A stretch of 59,154 nucleotides of DNA from Pseudomonas sp. NFACC02. GTDB taxonomy: Bacteria; Pseudomonadota; Gammaproteobacteria; Pseudomonadales; Pseudomonadaceae. This document shows positions 25,806 through 33,699 of the stretch, piece by piece (within the stretch, counting starts at the first letter, position 1; every line of letters starts with the position of its first letter). The position numbers and the translations under genes are program-made. Where the stretch lies: assembly GCF_900110765.1 (NCBI RefSeq), contig NZ_FOEO01000022.1, positions 21,399 to 80,552 on the forward strand, written 5' to 3'. Under the pieces are notes generated by a model. It ran no database searches. It was not told the DNA's origin and was given only the letters and a program-made list of their open reading frames with translations.

Positions 25806-27149
25806 TTATAGCGATTCCAGGGTCTGCATCAACACCCGAACCTTGGTGAAGGTCTCCTGGTATTCGGCCTCCCACTGCGAGTCGGCGACGATGCCGCCGC
25901 CGCCCCAGCAGGCGATCTGGCCGTCTTTGGCCAGCAAGCTGCGAATGGCGATGGAGCTGTCCATCTCGCCGCGCACGTCCAGGTACAACAATGACCCGCA
26001 ATACAGTGCCCGACGGCTGGGTTCCAGTTCGTCGATGATCTGCATGGAGCGGATTTTCGGCGCGCCGGTTATCGAGCCGCCGGGGAAACTGCCGCCAAGC
26101 AGGTCCAGCGCGTCCTTGCCCATCGCCAGTTCGCCTGTGACGGCACTGACCAGATGGTGGACATTCGGGTAGCTTTCGAGGCTGAACAGTTCCGGCACCC
26201 GGACCGAGCCGATGCGACAGGTGCGCCCCAGGTCGTTGCGCAGCAGGTCGACGATCATCAGATTTTCGGCGCGGTCTTTCGGGCTGGACAGCAGCTCCTC
26301 GGCGTACGCAGCGTCTTCGGTCCTGTCCTTGCCCCGTGGACGGGTGCCTTTGATCGGGCGGGTTTCCACCTGGCGTTGACTGACCTTCACGAAGCGCTCT
26401 GGCGACAGGCTCAGGACGGCGTTGCCATCGGGCAGGGCGAGATACCCTGCAAACGGCGTGGGGCAGGCGACACGCAAAGCCCGATAGGCAACCCACGGAT
26501 CTCCTCGGTATCCGGCGCGCAAGCGCTGCGCATAATTGACCTGATAGCAATCGCCTGCCTGGATGTAGGCATGAATGCGCGAGATGGCTTGCCGGTACTG
26601 CTCGGCAGTGATGTCGGGGGCAAAAGGTGCGCTCAGTTTGAAGGTCGCAGCGTCCTCGGTCGGGCGTTGCTCAAATAGACCGATCAGTCGCCGACGCTCC
26701 TCATCGTCCATAGACGGGTGAAACACCAACTGGCTGGTGCGTGACGGGTGATCGCTGATCAATGCCCAGGCATAAAGCCCAAGCCGGGCCGACGGCAGGT
26801 GCAGATCGTCGACGGCCTGCGAGGGCAGGGGTTCGAGCAGGCGGCCGAAATCATAGGCCAGATAGCCGATCAGTCCACCGGCAAAGGGCAGTGATGTTCC
26901 ATCCGGCAACTGCGCCTCTCCCATGCGGGCGAGGCTGTGGCGCAAACGCTGCAGGAAGGCGGCGCCGGTCTCCTCGGTCGCAGGCGTCAGCGTCTCCACC
27001 GGCCAGGCACTGAGGATGTCGAAGCGGCCCCGATTAGCGTCGGGTCGACCGCTGTCCAGCAGCACGGCGCCGGGCGCGTGGCGAATGATCGAGAAGTACC
27101 CGGTCGGGTCGACCTGATAGGCAAGCGGGTGTACGGAGCAGGTTGGCAT
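25806..27149 (-). CDS. pabB: Aminodeoxychorismate synthase component I
   Basis: A 447-residue chorismate-using enzyme of the PabB type. The C-terminal chorismate-binding domain shows PERFVKVSQRQVETRPIKGT, the KDRAENLMIVDLLRNDLGR stretch and GGSFPGGSITGAPKIRSMQI, where the PIKGT lysine forms the adduct with chorismate in this group. With a PabA glutaminase it makes 4-amino-4-deoxychorismate for folate. PabA is not in the window. Confidence 0.94.
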   Translation of the reverse strand: MPTCSVHPLAYQVDPTGYFSIIRHAPGAVLLDSGRPDANRGRFDILSAWPVETLTPATEETGAAFLQRLRHSLARMGEAQLPDGTSLPFAGGLIGYLAYDFGRLLEPLPSQAVDDLHLPSARLGLYAWALISDHPSRTSQLVFHPSMDDEERRRLIGLFEQRPTEDAATFKLSAPFAPDITAEQYRQAISRIHAYIQAGDCYQVNYAQRLRAGYRGDPWVAYRALRVACPTPFAGYLALPDGNAVLSLSPERFVKVSQRQVETRPIKGTRPRGKDRTEDAAYAEELLSSPKDRAENLMIVDLLRNDLGRTCRIGSVRVPELFSLESYPNVHHLVSAVTGELAMGKDALDLLGGSFPGGSITGAPKIRSMQIIDELEPSRRALYCGSLLYLDVRGEMDSSIAIRSLLAKDGQIACWGGGGIVADSQWEAEYQETFTKVRVLMQTLESL

Positions 27150-27260
27150 TCGAGGTAAATCAGTGGTGGCAGCGGAGGGCGATTGTAGTCCTACGCGTGG
27201 GGGAGTCCTAGGGGCAGTGTCGGCGGCAGGCTGTGTTGTGGCGCATTGATCGCATGCCCG

Positions 27261-28232
27261 TCAAACGTGCCCGAACAGTTCCTGAACGAATTTCACGCGC
27301 TGTTCGGGGCTTTCGTGCGTGCCTTGTGTGGCGAGCTCGGCCAGTCGCTGCTCGACGGCTGTCGTCCGGTGCGTCAGGCCGCAGTCGTTGGCGATCTGAA
27401 TGTTCAGGCCAGGACGGGCGTTGAGTTCCAGAATCAGCGGGCCCCGGTCCTGATCCAGCACCATGTCCACGCCAATGTAGCCCAGGCCGCACAACTCGTA
27501 GCATTCGGCGGCCAGTTTCATGAATCCGTCCCAGTTGGGCAACTGCACGCCATCCACCGCGTTGGTGGTGTCCGGGTGCTTGCTGATGATGTTGTTCAGC
27601 CATGTGCCGCGTAATGTCAGGCCAGTGGCCAGGTCCACGCCAACGCCGATGGCGCCTTGGTGCAGGTTGGCCTTTCCTCCGGACTGCCGCGTCGGCAGGC
27701 GCAACATCGCCATGACCGGGTAACCCATCAGCACAATGACACGGATGTCGGGCACGCCCTCATAACTGATGCTCTTGAATATCTGGTCGGGCGTCACGCG
27801 GTATTCGATCAGTGCGCGGTCGCGGTGTCCGCCCAGGGAATACAGGCCGGTCAGGATGCTGGAAATCTGATGCTCGATTTCTTCGTGGCTGATGATGCGT
27901 CCGGAGACGGTGCGAAAGCGCTCTTCGAACCGGTCGGCGATGACCAGGATGCCATCGCCACCCGCACCTTGTGCGGGCTTGATGACGAAGTCGTTGCGCC
28001 CGCCGATGATGTCGTCGAGCTTCTCGATTTCTTTCTCGGTGGAAATGATCCCGTACATTTCAGGCACATGGATGCCCGCAGCGATGGCCCGTTCCTTGGT
28101 GATGATCTTGTCATCGACGATGGGATACAGGCTGCGCTTGTTGTACTTGAGCACGTAGTCGGCGTTTCGCCGGTTGATGCCCATGATCCCTTTGGCTTCA
28201 AGGGCCTTCCAGGTTTTCCACCAACCGATCAT
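27261..28232 (-). CDS. Alpha-L-glutamate ligase-like ATP-grasp protein
   Basis: A 323-residue RimK-like ATP-grasp enzyme. The nucleotide-binding part has NDFVIKPAQGAGGDGILVI, and the metal-binding end is GPLILELNARPGLNIQIAND. It should join a carboxylate to an amine using ATP; no substrate is known. Its start overlaps the stop of the 7TM transglutaminase-like gene by four bases (ATGA), so the two are coupled. The trio with that protein and a retropepsin-like protein recurs in gamma-proteobacteria and has been predicted to make or remodel a peptide tag. I recall links to osmotic stress in P. aeruginosa but cannot confirm them here. Confidence 0.85.
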   Translation of the reverse strand: MIGWWKTWKALEAKGIMGINRRNADYVLKYNKRSLYPIVDDKIITKERAIAAGIHVPEMYGIISTEKEIEKLDDIIGGRNDFVIKPAQGAGGDGILVIADRFEERFRTVSGRIISHEEIEHQISSILTGLYSLGGHRDRALIEYRVTPDQIFKSISYEGVPDIRVIVLMGYPVMAMLRLPTRQSGGKANLHQGAIGVGVDLATGLTLRGTWLNNIISKHPDTTNAVDGVQLPNWDGFMKLAAECYELCGLGYIGVDMVLDQDRGPLILELNARPGLNIQIANDCGLTHRTTAVEQRLAELATQGTHESPEQRVKFVQELFGHV

Positions 28233-29779
28233 TTGACGTTTTCCCGTTTGGCGTCTTCCTTGAGGAAGGCCTTGAACCGCACCAGTTCGGTCAGACGGTA
28301 GCCCCGATAGCGACCCATTGCCAGCATGAACCCGACGAGGATGAGCAGGATGGCCGGGAACGTGAACACGAAGTAAATGAACTCCGGGACGCTCATGATG
28401 ATGTGGGCCAGCGAAGCCGCGAAGAGCGTGCCGATGGCAACTTTCATGGCATGGCTTGCGCCGCGTTCTTCCCAGGTGATCGACAGGCGTTCGATGGTCA
28501 TCGTCAGAATGACCATCGGGAACAGCGCTACCGACAGGCCTCGTTCCAGCCCCAGTTTATGGCTGAACAGGCTGATGGCCGCAATCAGCACGACGACGAA
28601 GGTCAGTACTACCGACAACCTGGGCAACATTTGCAGCTTGAGGTGTTCAAGGTAGGAGCGCAGCGACAGGCCCAGCGCGGTGATGATCGTGAACAGCACG
28701 ATGCCGAAGCCCAGTTGCGTCTCACGAAACGCCAGTGCGATCAGTACCGGGGTGAACGTGCCCAGGGTCTGCAGGCCGATCAGGTTGCGCAGGATCAGAA
28801 TGACCAGCACCCCGATCGGGATCATCACCATGATCATGAAGGTCTGCTGGGTCTGCAGCGGCAGGCCATACAGTGAATATTCGAGGAAGTCGGCGTCCGT
28901 GCTTTCGTCGGTCAGCTTGGCCAGGCGAATGGCGTTCATTTCGCTGTTGTTCAGACTGAAGCTGACGGTCGCTTTCCTGCCGCCTTCGACGCTGATCAGG
29001 TTGTCGTCGCCGACCCACCACAGCAAACGATCCTGCGGCAGGCCGGCTTCACCGGTTTCCGGGTTGAAATACAGCCAGTCCTTGCCGTTGAAGCTGCGCA
29101 GCCACAGCTCGGGTGTCTGTGGCTGGTCGGCCACCAGGCGAATGGTGTGGACCTTCTCGACGGGGACGTGAGCAATGGACAGGAGGATTTCGGTAATGCG
29201 GGCCTTGTTCTGGACCGAAGTGTCACCGGCCAGAAGCAGCTTGACGTTGTCGTCGCTCAGATTGTTGACACGGCGGATGGCTTCACTGACGAATGTCTCG
29301 ACGTCGGCTGAATGCTGGCGGATGGGGGCGAGCAGGGCGTCAGCGGCGATTTTTTCCGGGCCCTCGACGGCGATGCTGTCGCGAAAGATCGGGCCTTTGA
29401 TCTTGGCTTTTTCACCGCTGTAGCGCTTGGTCAACACCAGACGATAATAAAGCGTCTGGTTGCCGTTGGCGCGTCGGGCGGACCAGGTGACCTTGCGGTT
29501 GCCCTCGGCGCGGTTAACGTTCACACCGTAATTGTTAGAGATGAAGCTTTCGTTGAGGCTGACGAAGTCGCGCGACAGCGGCGGTACGTACATCTGGACT
29601 TTGACGGGGTCTTTCGGGTTGGCAATGAACTCGACCTTGGCGTCGATGTTCCACAAATCGTCTGTTTCGTCTTCGGTCACCGGGATGCCGAGCACCAATA
29701 TCTGATAGGCCGTGATCGCCATCCCCAGTGTCACCAGGGCTGTGATCAGGAGTTTCAGATGAAGGGTTAGAGAGCGCAT
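28229..29779 (-). CDS. Inactive transglutaminase-like / seven-transmembrane protein (UUP1-7TM type)
   Basis: A 516-residue inner membrane protein. An N-terminal helix (LITALVTLGMAITAYQILVL) is followed by about 330 periplasmic residues including a transglutaminase-like fold (ITEILLSIAHVPVEKVHTIR; WLYFNPETGEAGLPQDRLLW), then about seven helices (TFMIMVMIPIGVLVILIL through FTFPAILLILVGFMLAMG). I find no cysteine in the whole protein, so the transglutaminase fold cannot use a cysteine nucleophile and probably binds rather than cuts. The start MRSLTLHLK at 29779 was chosen; in-frame ATGs at 29803 and 29860 are possible. It is coupled to the ATP-grasp gene. Confidence 0.85.
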   Translation of the reverse strand: MRSLTLHLKLLITALVTLGMAITAYQILVLGIPVTEDETDDLWNIDAKVEFIANPKDPVKVQMYVPPLSRDFVSLNESFISNNYGVNVNRAEGNRKVTWSARRANGNQTLYYRLVLTKRYSGEKAKIKGPIFRDSIAVEGPEKIAADALLAPIRQHSADVETFVSEAIRRVNNLSDDNVKLLLAGDTSVQNKARITEILLSIAHVPVEKVHTIRLVADQPQTPELWLRSFNGKDWLYFNPETGEAGLPQDRLLWWVGDDNLISVEGGRKATVSFSLNNSEMNAIRLAKLTDESTDADFLEYSLYGLPLQTQQTFMIMVMIPIGVLVILILRNLIGLQTLGTFTPVLIALAFRETQLGFGIVLFTIITALGLSLRSYLEHLKLQMLPRLSVVLTFVVVLIAAISLFSHKLGLERGLSVALFPMVILTMTIERLSITWEERGASHAMKVAIGTLFAASLAHIIMSVPEFIYFVFTFPAILLILVGFMLAMGRYRGYRLTELVRFKAFLKEDAKRENVK

Positions 29780-29783
29780 GTCA

Positions 29784-30332
29784 TTACTCTGCGGTTTGAG
29801 CATCAGTGACGCAGGCGGGTTTGCCCGCTGCATATTTAAGGCTGGGATCGACCAGCGCATCGAAGCGTTTTAACGCCTCGGAGCCAATCAAAAGCGGGTA
29901 TTGGAATGCACTTCGGTCGGTCAAGTTCACTTCTATGGTGCGTGAAGCCTTGCCCATGCAGACATCAAGGCTGATGACCGGCCGGGCGGTGTATTTCTTT
30001 TCGTCCTCCGGGTCGACATCACCCGCCCGACGCTTGATTTTGCTGACCCGCGCCAACGGCCGTTCGATCGGGTGTTCGTGGGCGTCGTCGATGGCCAGGT
30101 AGAAGCGCACCCAGGACTCGCCATCACGCTTGAATCGCTTGATGTCGCGTGCGCTCAACGAGGCGGTTTTCGCCCCCGTGTCCAGTTTTGCCGCGACCTG
30201 AAGGTCGATGCCAGCCAGCTCCGCGTATTCGTTCAGCCCATAGACGGTCTTGTCGGCTGCCAGGCTTGAAGCCGGGATCAGCATGCCCGAAAACAACAGG
30301 CATAAAAGAAAGCGTAGGGAATGGCGGCTCAT
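29784..30332 (-). CDS. Periplasmic retropepsin-like ('ATP-dependent zinc protease', RimB-like) protein
   Basis: A 182-residue secreted protein. The signal peptide is MSRHSLRFLLCLLFSGMLIP to about residue 26 (SSLAADK). The mature part has the aspartic-protease-like motif KLDTGAKTASLSA, a conserved SLDVCMGKASRTIEVNLTDR stretch and the second-half block YPLLIGSEALKRFDALVDPS. The family was named as a zinc protease but resembles retropepsins. It stops four bases before the 7TM gene's start region and heads the three-gene cluster. It could cleave or bind the product of the ATP-grasp ligase. Confidence 0.85.
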   Translation of the reverse strand: MSRHSLRFLLCLLFSGMLIPASSLAADKTVYGLNEYAELAGIDLQVAAKLDTGAKTASLSARDIKRFKRDGESWVRFYLAIDDAHEHPIERPLARVSKIKRRAGDVDPEDEKKYTARPVISLDVCMGKASRTIEVNLTDRSAFQYPLLIGSEALKRFDALVDPSLKYAAGKPACVTDAQTAE

Positions 30333-30544
30333 AGATCCTGGCGTGATGAAGGGAAAAACGGTGAGCGGCTGGACGTCGGCTCGGGGTTCGGAGTTGAGGG
30401 CCCAGGCCAGCAGGGGCGCCCCTGATTCGCCTGACCAGGCAGGCCGATGCGGTCGGCATTCTAGCATGAAGGTGTTGGCGCGCCAGCGACGGGTTGGGAG
30501 GACAGGGTGCGTAGGAAAACGCCTCATGCCTAGAGACTATTGGA

Positions 30545-30560
30545 AGATTGTCGACAATCT
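30545..30560. promoter_or_regulatory. Palindromic operator AGATTGTCGACAATCT of the prp operon
   Basis: A perfect 16-base palindrome, eleven bases before the -35 box of the gntR-prpB promoter. The TTGTCGACAA core fits operators of FadR/VanR-type GntR regulators. The adjacent GntR protein is the obvious ligand. Confidence 0.8.
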
Positions 30561-30571
30561 GTATTTTTGCT

Positions 30572-30600
30572 TTGACTGAAAGGGTGTATTTCGCTAGCTT
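30572..30600 (+). promoter_or_regulatory. Sigma-70 promoter of the gntR-prp operon
   Basis: TTGACT at 30572-30577 and TAGCTT at 30595-30600 are 17 bases apart. The promoter is flanked upstream by the palindrome at 30545-30560 and downstream by a second TGTCGACAAT at 30622-30631. Confidence 0.65.
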
Positions 30601-30621
30601 TGCATGCATTCCCTATCAAGG

Positions 30622-30631
30622 TGTCGACAAT
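30622..30631. promoter_or_regulatory. Second TGTCGACAAT operator site at the gntR start codon
   Basis: Ten bases repeat the core of the upstream palindrome and run into the ATG at 30630. Binding here would block initiation as well as transcription start, giving autoregulation. The match is only partial on the outer flanks. Confidence 0.6.
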
Positions 30632-31349
30632 GCTGGGATCCATCGAAACCGCAGCCGTTGCTCAGGTCGATCCGGAAACGTTGTCCGAGAACGTCTTCCG
30701 GCGCATCCAGTCCGCGATCGTCAAAGGCGAGATCGCCCCAGGCAGCAAGATTTCCGAGCCAGAACTGGCGCGCACGTATGGCATCAGTCGTGGGCCGTTG
30801 CGTGAGGCGATCCATCGCCTCGAAGGCCAGCGTCTGCTGGTGCGCGTTCCGCACGTGGGCGCTCGCGTCGTTTCGTTGAGTCATGCCGAGCTCGTAGAGC
30901 TTTATGAAATCCGCGAATCGCTGGAAGGCATGGCGTGCCGGCTCGCCGCCGAGCGCATGACTGCCCAGGAAGTCGAAGACCTGCGCCGTGTTCTCGAAAC
31001 ACATGAGCGCGACACGGCGTTTCAGGCCGGCGTGGGCTATTACCAGCAGGAAGGCGACTTCGACTTCCATTACCGGATCATTCAGGGCGCGCGCAACAGC
31101 ACGTTGACCCAGATGCTCTGCGGCGAGCTTTACCAACTGGTGCGCATGTACCGCATTCAGTTTTCGACCACGCCCAACCGGCCGCGCCAGGCATTCGCTG
31201 AGCATCACCGGATTCTGGATGCCATCGCCGACCGCGACGGGGAGCTGGCCGAACTGTTGATGCGCCGCCATATCGGTGCGTCGAAACGCAACATCGAACA
31301 GCGCTATCAAGAACAACACCAAGCCACTCCTGCCCGAGGTGAACAATGA
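30630..31349 (+). CDS. GntR family regulator (FadR/FCD subfamily) of the methylcitrate operon
   Basis: A 239-residue repressor. The winged helix is at about residues 15-80 (ENVFRRIQSAIVKGEIAPGS; LARTYGISRGPLREAIHRLE), followed by an FCD helical effector domain (YEIRESLEGMACRLAAERMT; FHYRIIQGARNSTLTQMLCG; AEHHRILDAIADRD) with the histidine pattern used to bind a metal and an organic acid. It overlaps prpB by four bases (ATGA). By analogy with the same gene in P. aeruginosa it should repress the operon until 2-methylcitrate or a related acid binds. The start at 30630 avoids an upstream in-frame ATG at 30600, which lies within the promoter. Confidence 0.92.
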   Translation: MLGSIETAAVAQVDPETLSENVFRRIQSAIVKGEIAPGSKISEPELARTYGISRGPLREAIHRLEGQRLLVRVPHVGARVVSLSHAELVELYEIRESLEGMACRLAAERMTAQEVEDLRRVLETHERDTAFQAGVGYYQQEGDFDFHYRIIQGARNSTLTQMLCGELYQLVRMYRIQFSTTPNRPRQAFAEHHRILDAIADRDGELAELLMRRHIGASKRNIEQRYQEQHQATPARGEQ

Positions 31350-32236
31350 CTTCAAGAACGACTGCCGGCCAACGCTTCCGTGATGCGGTGGCGAGCGAGC
31401 ATCCTTTGCAAGTGGTCGGCGCCATCAATGCCAACCACGCGCTGTTGGCGCAACGTGCCGGCTTCAAGGCGATTTATCTGTCGGGCGGCGGGGTGGCAGC
31501 CGGCTCGTTGGGCGTACCGGATCTGGGGATTACCGGTCTGGATGACGTATTGACCGATGTGCGCCGCATCACCGATGTCTGCGAACTGCCGTTGCTGGTG
31601 GACGTGGACACGGGGTTCGGGGCATCGGCATTCAACGTCGCACGAACCGTGAAGTCGATGATCAAGTTTGGCGCGGCGGCCATGCACATTGAGGACCAGG
31701 TGGGCGCCAAGCGCTGTGGCCACCGTCCGGGCAAGGAAATCGTGTCGCAGCAGGAAATGGTCGACCGGATCAAGGCGGCGGTCGACGCGCGCACGGATGA
31801 GAGCTTCGTGATCATGGCGCGGACCGATGCGCTGGCCGTCGAAGGCCTGGAGTCAGCGCTGGACCGCGCGGCCGCGTGCATCGAGGCCGGCGCGGACATG
31901 GTGTTCCCCGAGGCAATCACCGAGCTTGAAATGTACAAGCTGTTCGCCTCGCGAGTGAAGGCGCCGATTCTGGCGAACATCACTGAATTTGGCTCCACGC
32001 CGCTGTTTACGACGGACGAACTGAAGTCGGCGGAAGTGTCGCTGGTGCTGTATCCGCTATCCGCTTTCCGTGCGATGAACAAGGCGGCCGAAAACGTCTA
32101 CACGGCGATTCGTCGCGACGGCACGCAAAAGAACGTTGTCGACACGATGCAAACCCGCATGGAGCTGTATGAGCGCATCGATTACCACGCCTTCGAGCAG
32201 AAGCTGGACGCGCTGTTTGCGCAGAAGAAGGGCTGA
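31346..32236 (+). CDS. prpB: 2-methylisocitrate lyase
   Basis: A 296-residue enzyme of the isocitrate lyase/PEP mutase family that splits 2-methylisocitrate into pyruvate and succinate. The catalytic cysteine motif is KRCGHRPGKE, and the metal-binding blocks are YLSGGGVAAGSLG, LLVDVDTGFG and HIEDQVGA. Its ATG overlaps the gntR stop (ATGA), so regulator and enzyme are translationally coupled. This is the last step of the methylcitrate cycle for propionyl-CoA breakdown. Confidence 0.96.
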   Translation: MTSRTTAGQRFRDAVASEHPLQVVGAINANHALLAQRAGFKAIYLSGGGVAAGSLGVPDLGITGLDDVLTDVRRITDVCELPLLVDVDTGFGASAFNVARTVKSMIKFGAAAMHIEDQVGAKRCGHRPGKEIVSQQEMVDRIKAAVDARTDESFVIMARTDALAVEGLESALDRAAACIEAGADMVFPEAITELEMYKLFASRVKAPILANITEFGSTPLFTTDELKSAEVSLVLYPLSAFRAMNKAAENVYTAIRRDGTQKNVVDTMQTRMELYERIDYHAFEQKLDALFAQKKG

Positions 32237-32248
32237 CAACTCCCCATC

Positions 32249-32335
32249 GTAGGAGCGCGCTTGCCCGCGACAGAGGTGTGTCAGCCAGCATCTATTTCGC
32301 AGGCGTGTCGCATTCGCGGGCTAGCGCGCTCCTGC
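32249..32335. repeat. REP pair in the prpB-prpC gap
   Basis: GTAGGAGCGCGCTTGCCCGCGA at 32249-32270 faces an inverted, slightly changed copy 'ttcgcgggctagcgcgctcctgc' at 32313-32335. Together they can form a stable hairpin in the operon mRNA. Confidence 0.85.
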
Positions 32336-32401
32336 GCAAAACGGGTGTGTAGACAGAACTGAATGGCCGATTCCCCGAAAACTATAAGACTGGAGACAGC
32401 A

Positions 32402-33529
32402 ATGGCTGAAGCAAAAGTATTGAGTGGCGCTGGCCTGCGTGGCCAGGTCGCCGGACAGACTGCCTTGTCGACCGTTGGCCAGGCAGGCGCCGGGCTGACC
32501 TATCGCGGTTATGACGTGCGCGAGCTGGCGGCTGACGCTCGTTTTGAAGAAGTGGCCTATCTGCTGCTGTACGGCGAGCTTCCGACTCAGGCACAGCTGG
32601 ACAGTTACCTGAAAAAGCTGCAGGGGCTGCGTGACCTGCCGCAAGCCTTGAAAGAAGTGCTGGAGCGTATTCCCGCCGACACCCACCCGATGGACGTGAT
32701 GCGCACCGGCTGCTCGATGCTCGGCACGCTGGAACCTGAACTCAGCTTCGATCAGCAACACGATTCCACTGACCGGCTGCTGGCCGCTTTTCCGGCGATC
32801 ATGTGTTACTGGTATCGCTTCAGCCACGACGGCGAGCGTATCGATTGCGTGACCGATGAGGTGTCCATCGCCGGGCATTTCCTCAAGCTGCTGCTCGACA
32901 AAACCCCGAGCGAGCTGCACCGCAAGGTCATGGACGTCTCGCTGATTCTCTACGCAGAGCACGAATTCAACGCGTCGACCTTTACCGCTCGGGTCTGTGC
33001 CTCGACCCTGTCGGACCTGTTTTCGTGTGTCACGGCCGCCATCGGCACGTTGCGCGGCCCGTTGCATGGCGGCGCCAACGAAGCGGCGATGGACATGATC
33101 GAGAAGTTTTCCTCGGCTGAGGACGCGACTCAGGGCACGCTGGCGATGCTGGCGCGCAAGGACAAGATCATGGGGTTCGGCCACGCGATCTACAAAGACA
33201 ACGATCCGCGCAATGAAGTGATCAAGGGCTGGTCCAGAAAGCTGGCCGACGAGGTCGGTGACACGGTGTTGTTCCCTGTGTCCGAAGCCATCGACAAGAC
33301 CATGTGGGAGCAGAAGAAACTGTTTCCCAACGCTGATTTCTACCATGCCTCGGCGTATCACTTCATGGGGATTCCGACCAAGCTGTTCACGCCGATCTTC
33401 GTCTGCTCACGCCTGACGGGATGGGCCTCCCACGTGTTCGAACAGCGCGCCAACAATCGCATCATCCGTCCAAGCGCCGAATACATCGGCGTCGAGCAGC
33501 GCACGTTCGTGCCAATCGAACAACGCTGA
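32402..33529 (+). CDS. prpC: 2-methylcitrate synthase
   Basis: A 375-residue citrate synthase-fold enzyme that condenses propionyl-CoA with oxaloacetate. The active-site histidines are in LRGPLHGGANEAAM and MGFGHAIYKDNDPR, and the length and N terminus (MAEAKVLSGAGLRGQVAGQT) fit PrpC rather than the longer GltA. The ATG at 32402 follows GGAGACA; an in-frame ATG at 32363 is less likely. Confidence 0.95.
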   Translation: MAEAKVLSGAGLRGQVAGQTALSTVGQAGAGLTYRGYDVRELAADARFEEVAYLLLYGELPTQAQLDSYLKKLQGLRDLPQALKEVLERIPADTHPMDVMRTGCSMLGTLEPELSFDQQHDSTDRLLAAFPAIMCYWYRFSHDGERIDCVTDEVSIAGHFLKLLLDKTPSELHRKVMDVSLILYAEHEFNASTFTARVCASTLSDLFSCVTAAIGTLRGPLHGGANEAAMDMIEKFSSAEDATQGTLAMLARKDKIMGFGHAIYKDNDPRNEVIKGWSRKLADEVGDTVLFPVSEAIDKTMWEQKKLFPNADFYHASAYHFMGIPTKLFTPIFVCSRLTGWASHVFEQRANNRIIRPSAEYIGVEQRTFVPIEQR

Positions 33530-33558
33530 ACGGTGAGGATTGAATCCGTTGCAGGCCT

Positions 33559-33645
33559 GTAGGAGCGCGCTTGCCCGCGATTGGGCATATCAGACACGGA
33601 CATGTTGTCTGGCATACCGCAATCGCGGGCAAGCGCGCTCCTACA
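33559..33645. repeat. REP pair in the prpC-acnD gap
   Basis: Two perfect inverted copies of the core TGTAGGAGCGCGCTTGCCCG...CGA flank a spacer that is itself self-complementary (TATCAGACA against TGTCTGGCATA). The whole block can fold into one long hairpin between the two genes. Confidence 0.88.
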
Positions 33646-33699
33646 GAACATGCCGGGTCAGGCCCCACCCTTCGAAACTACCGTGACCGAGTCCTGATG

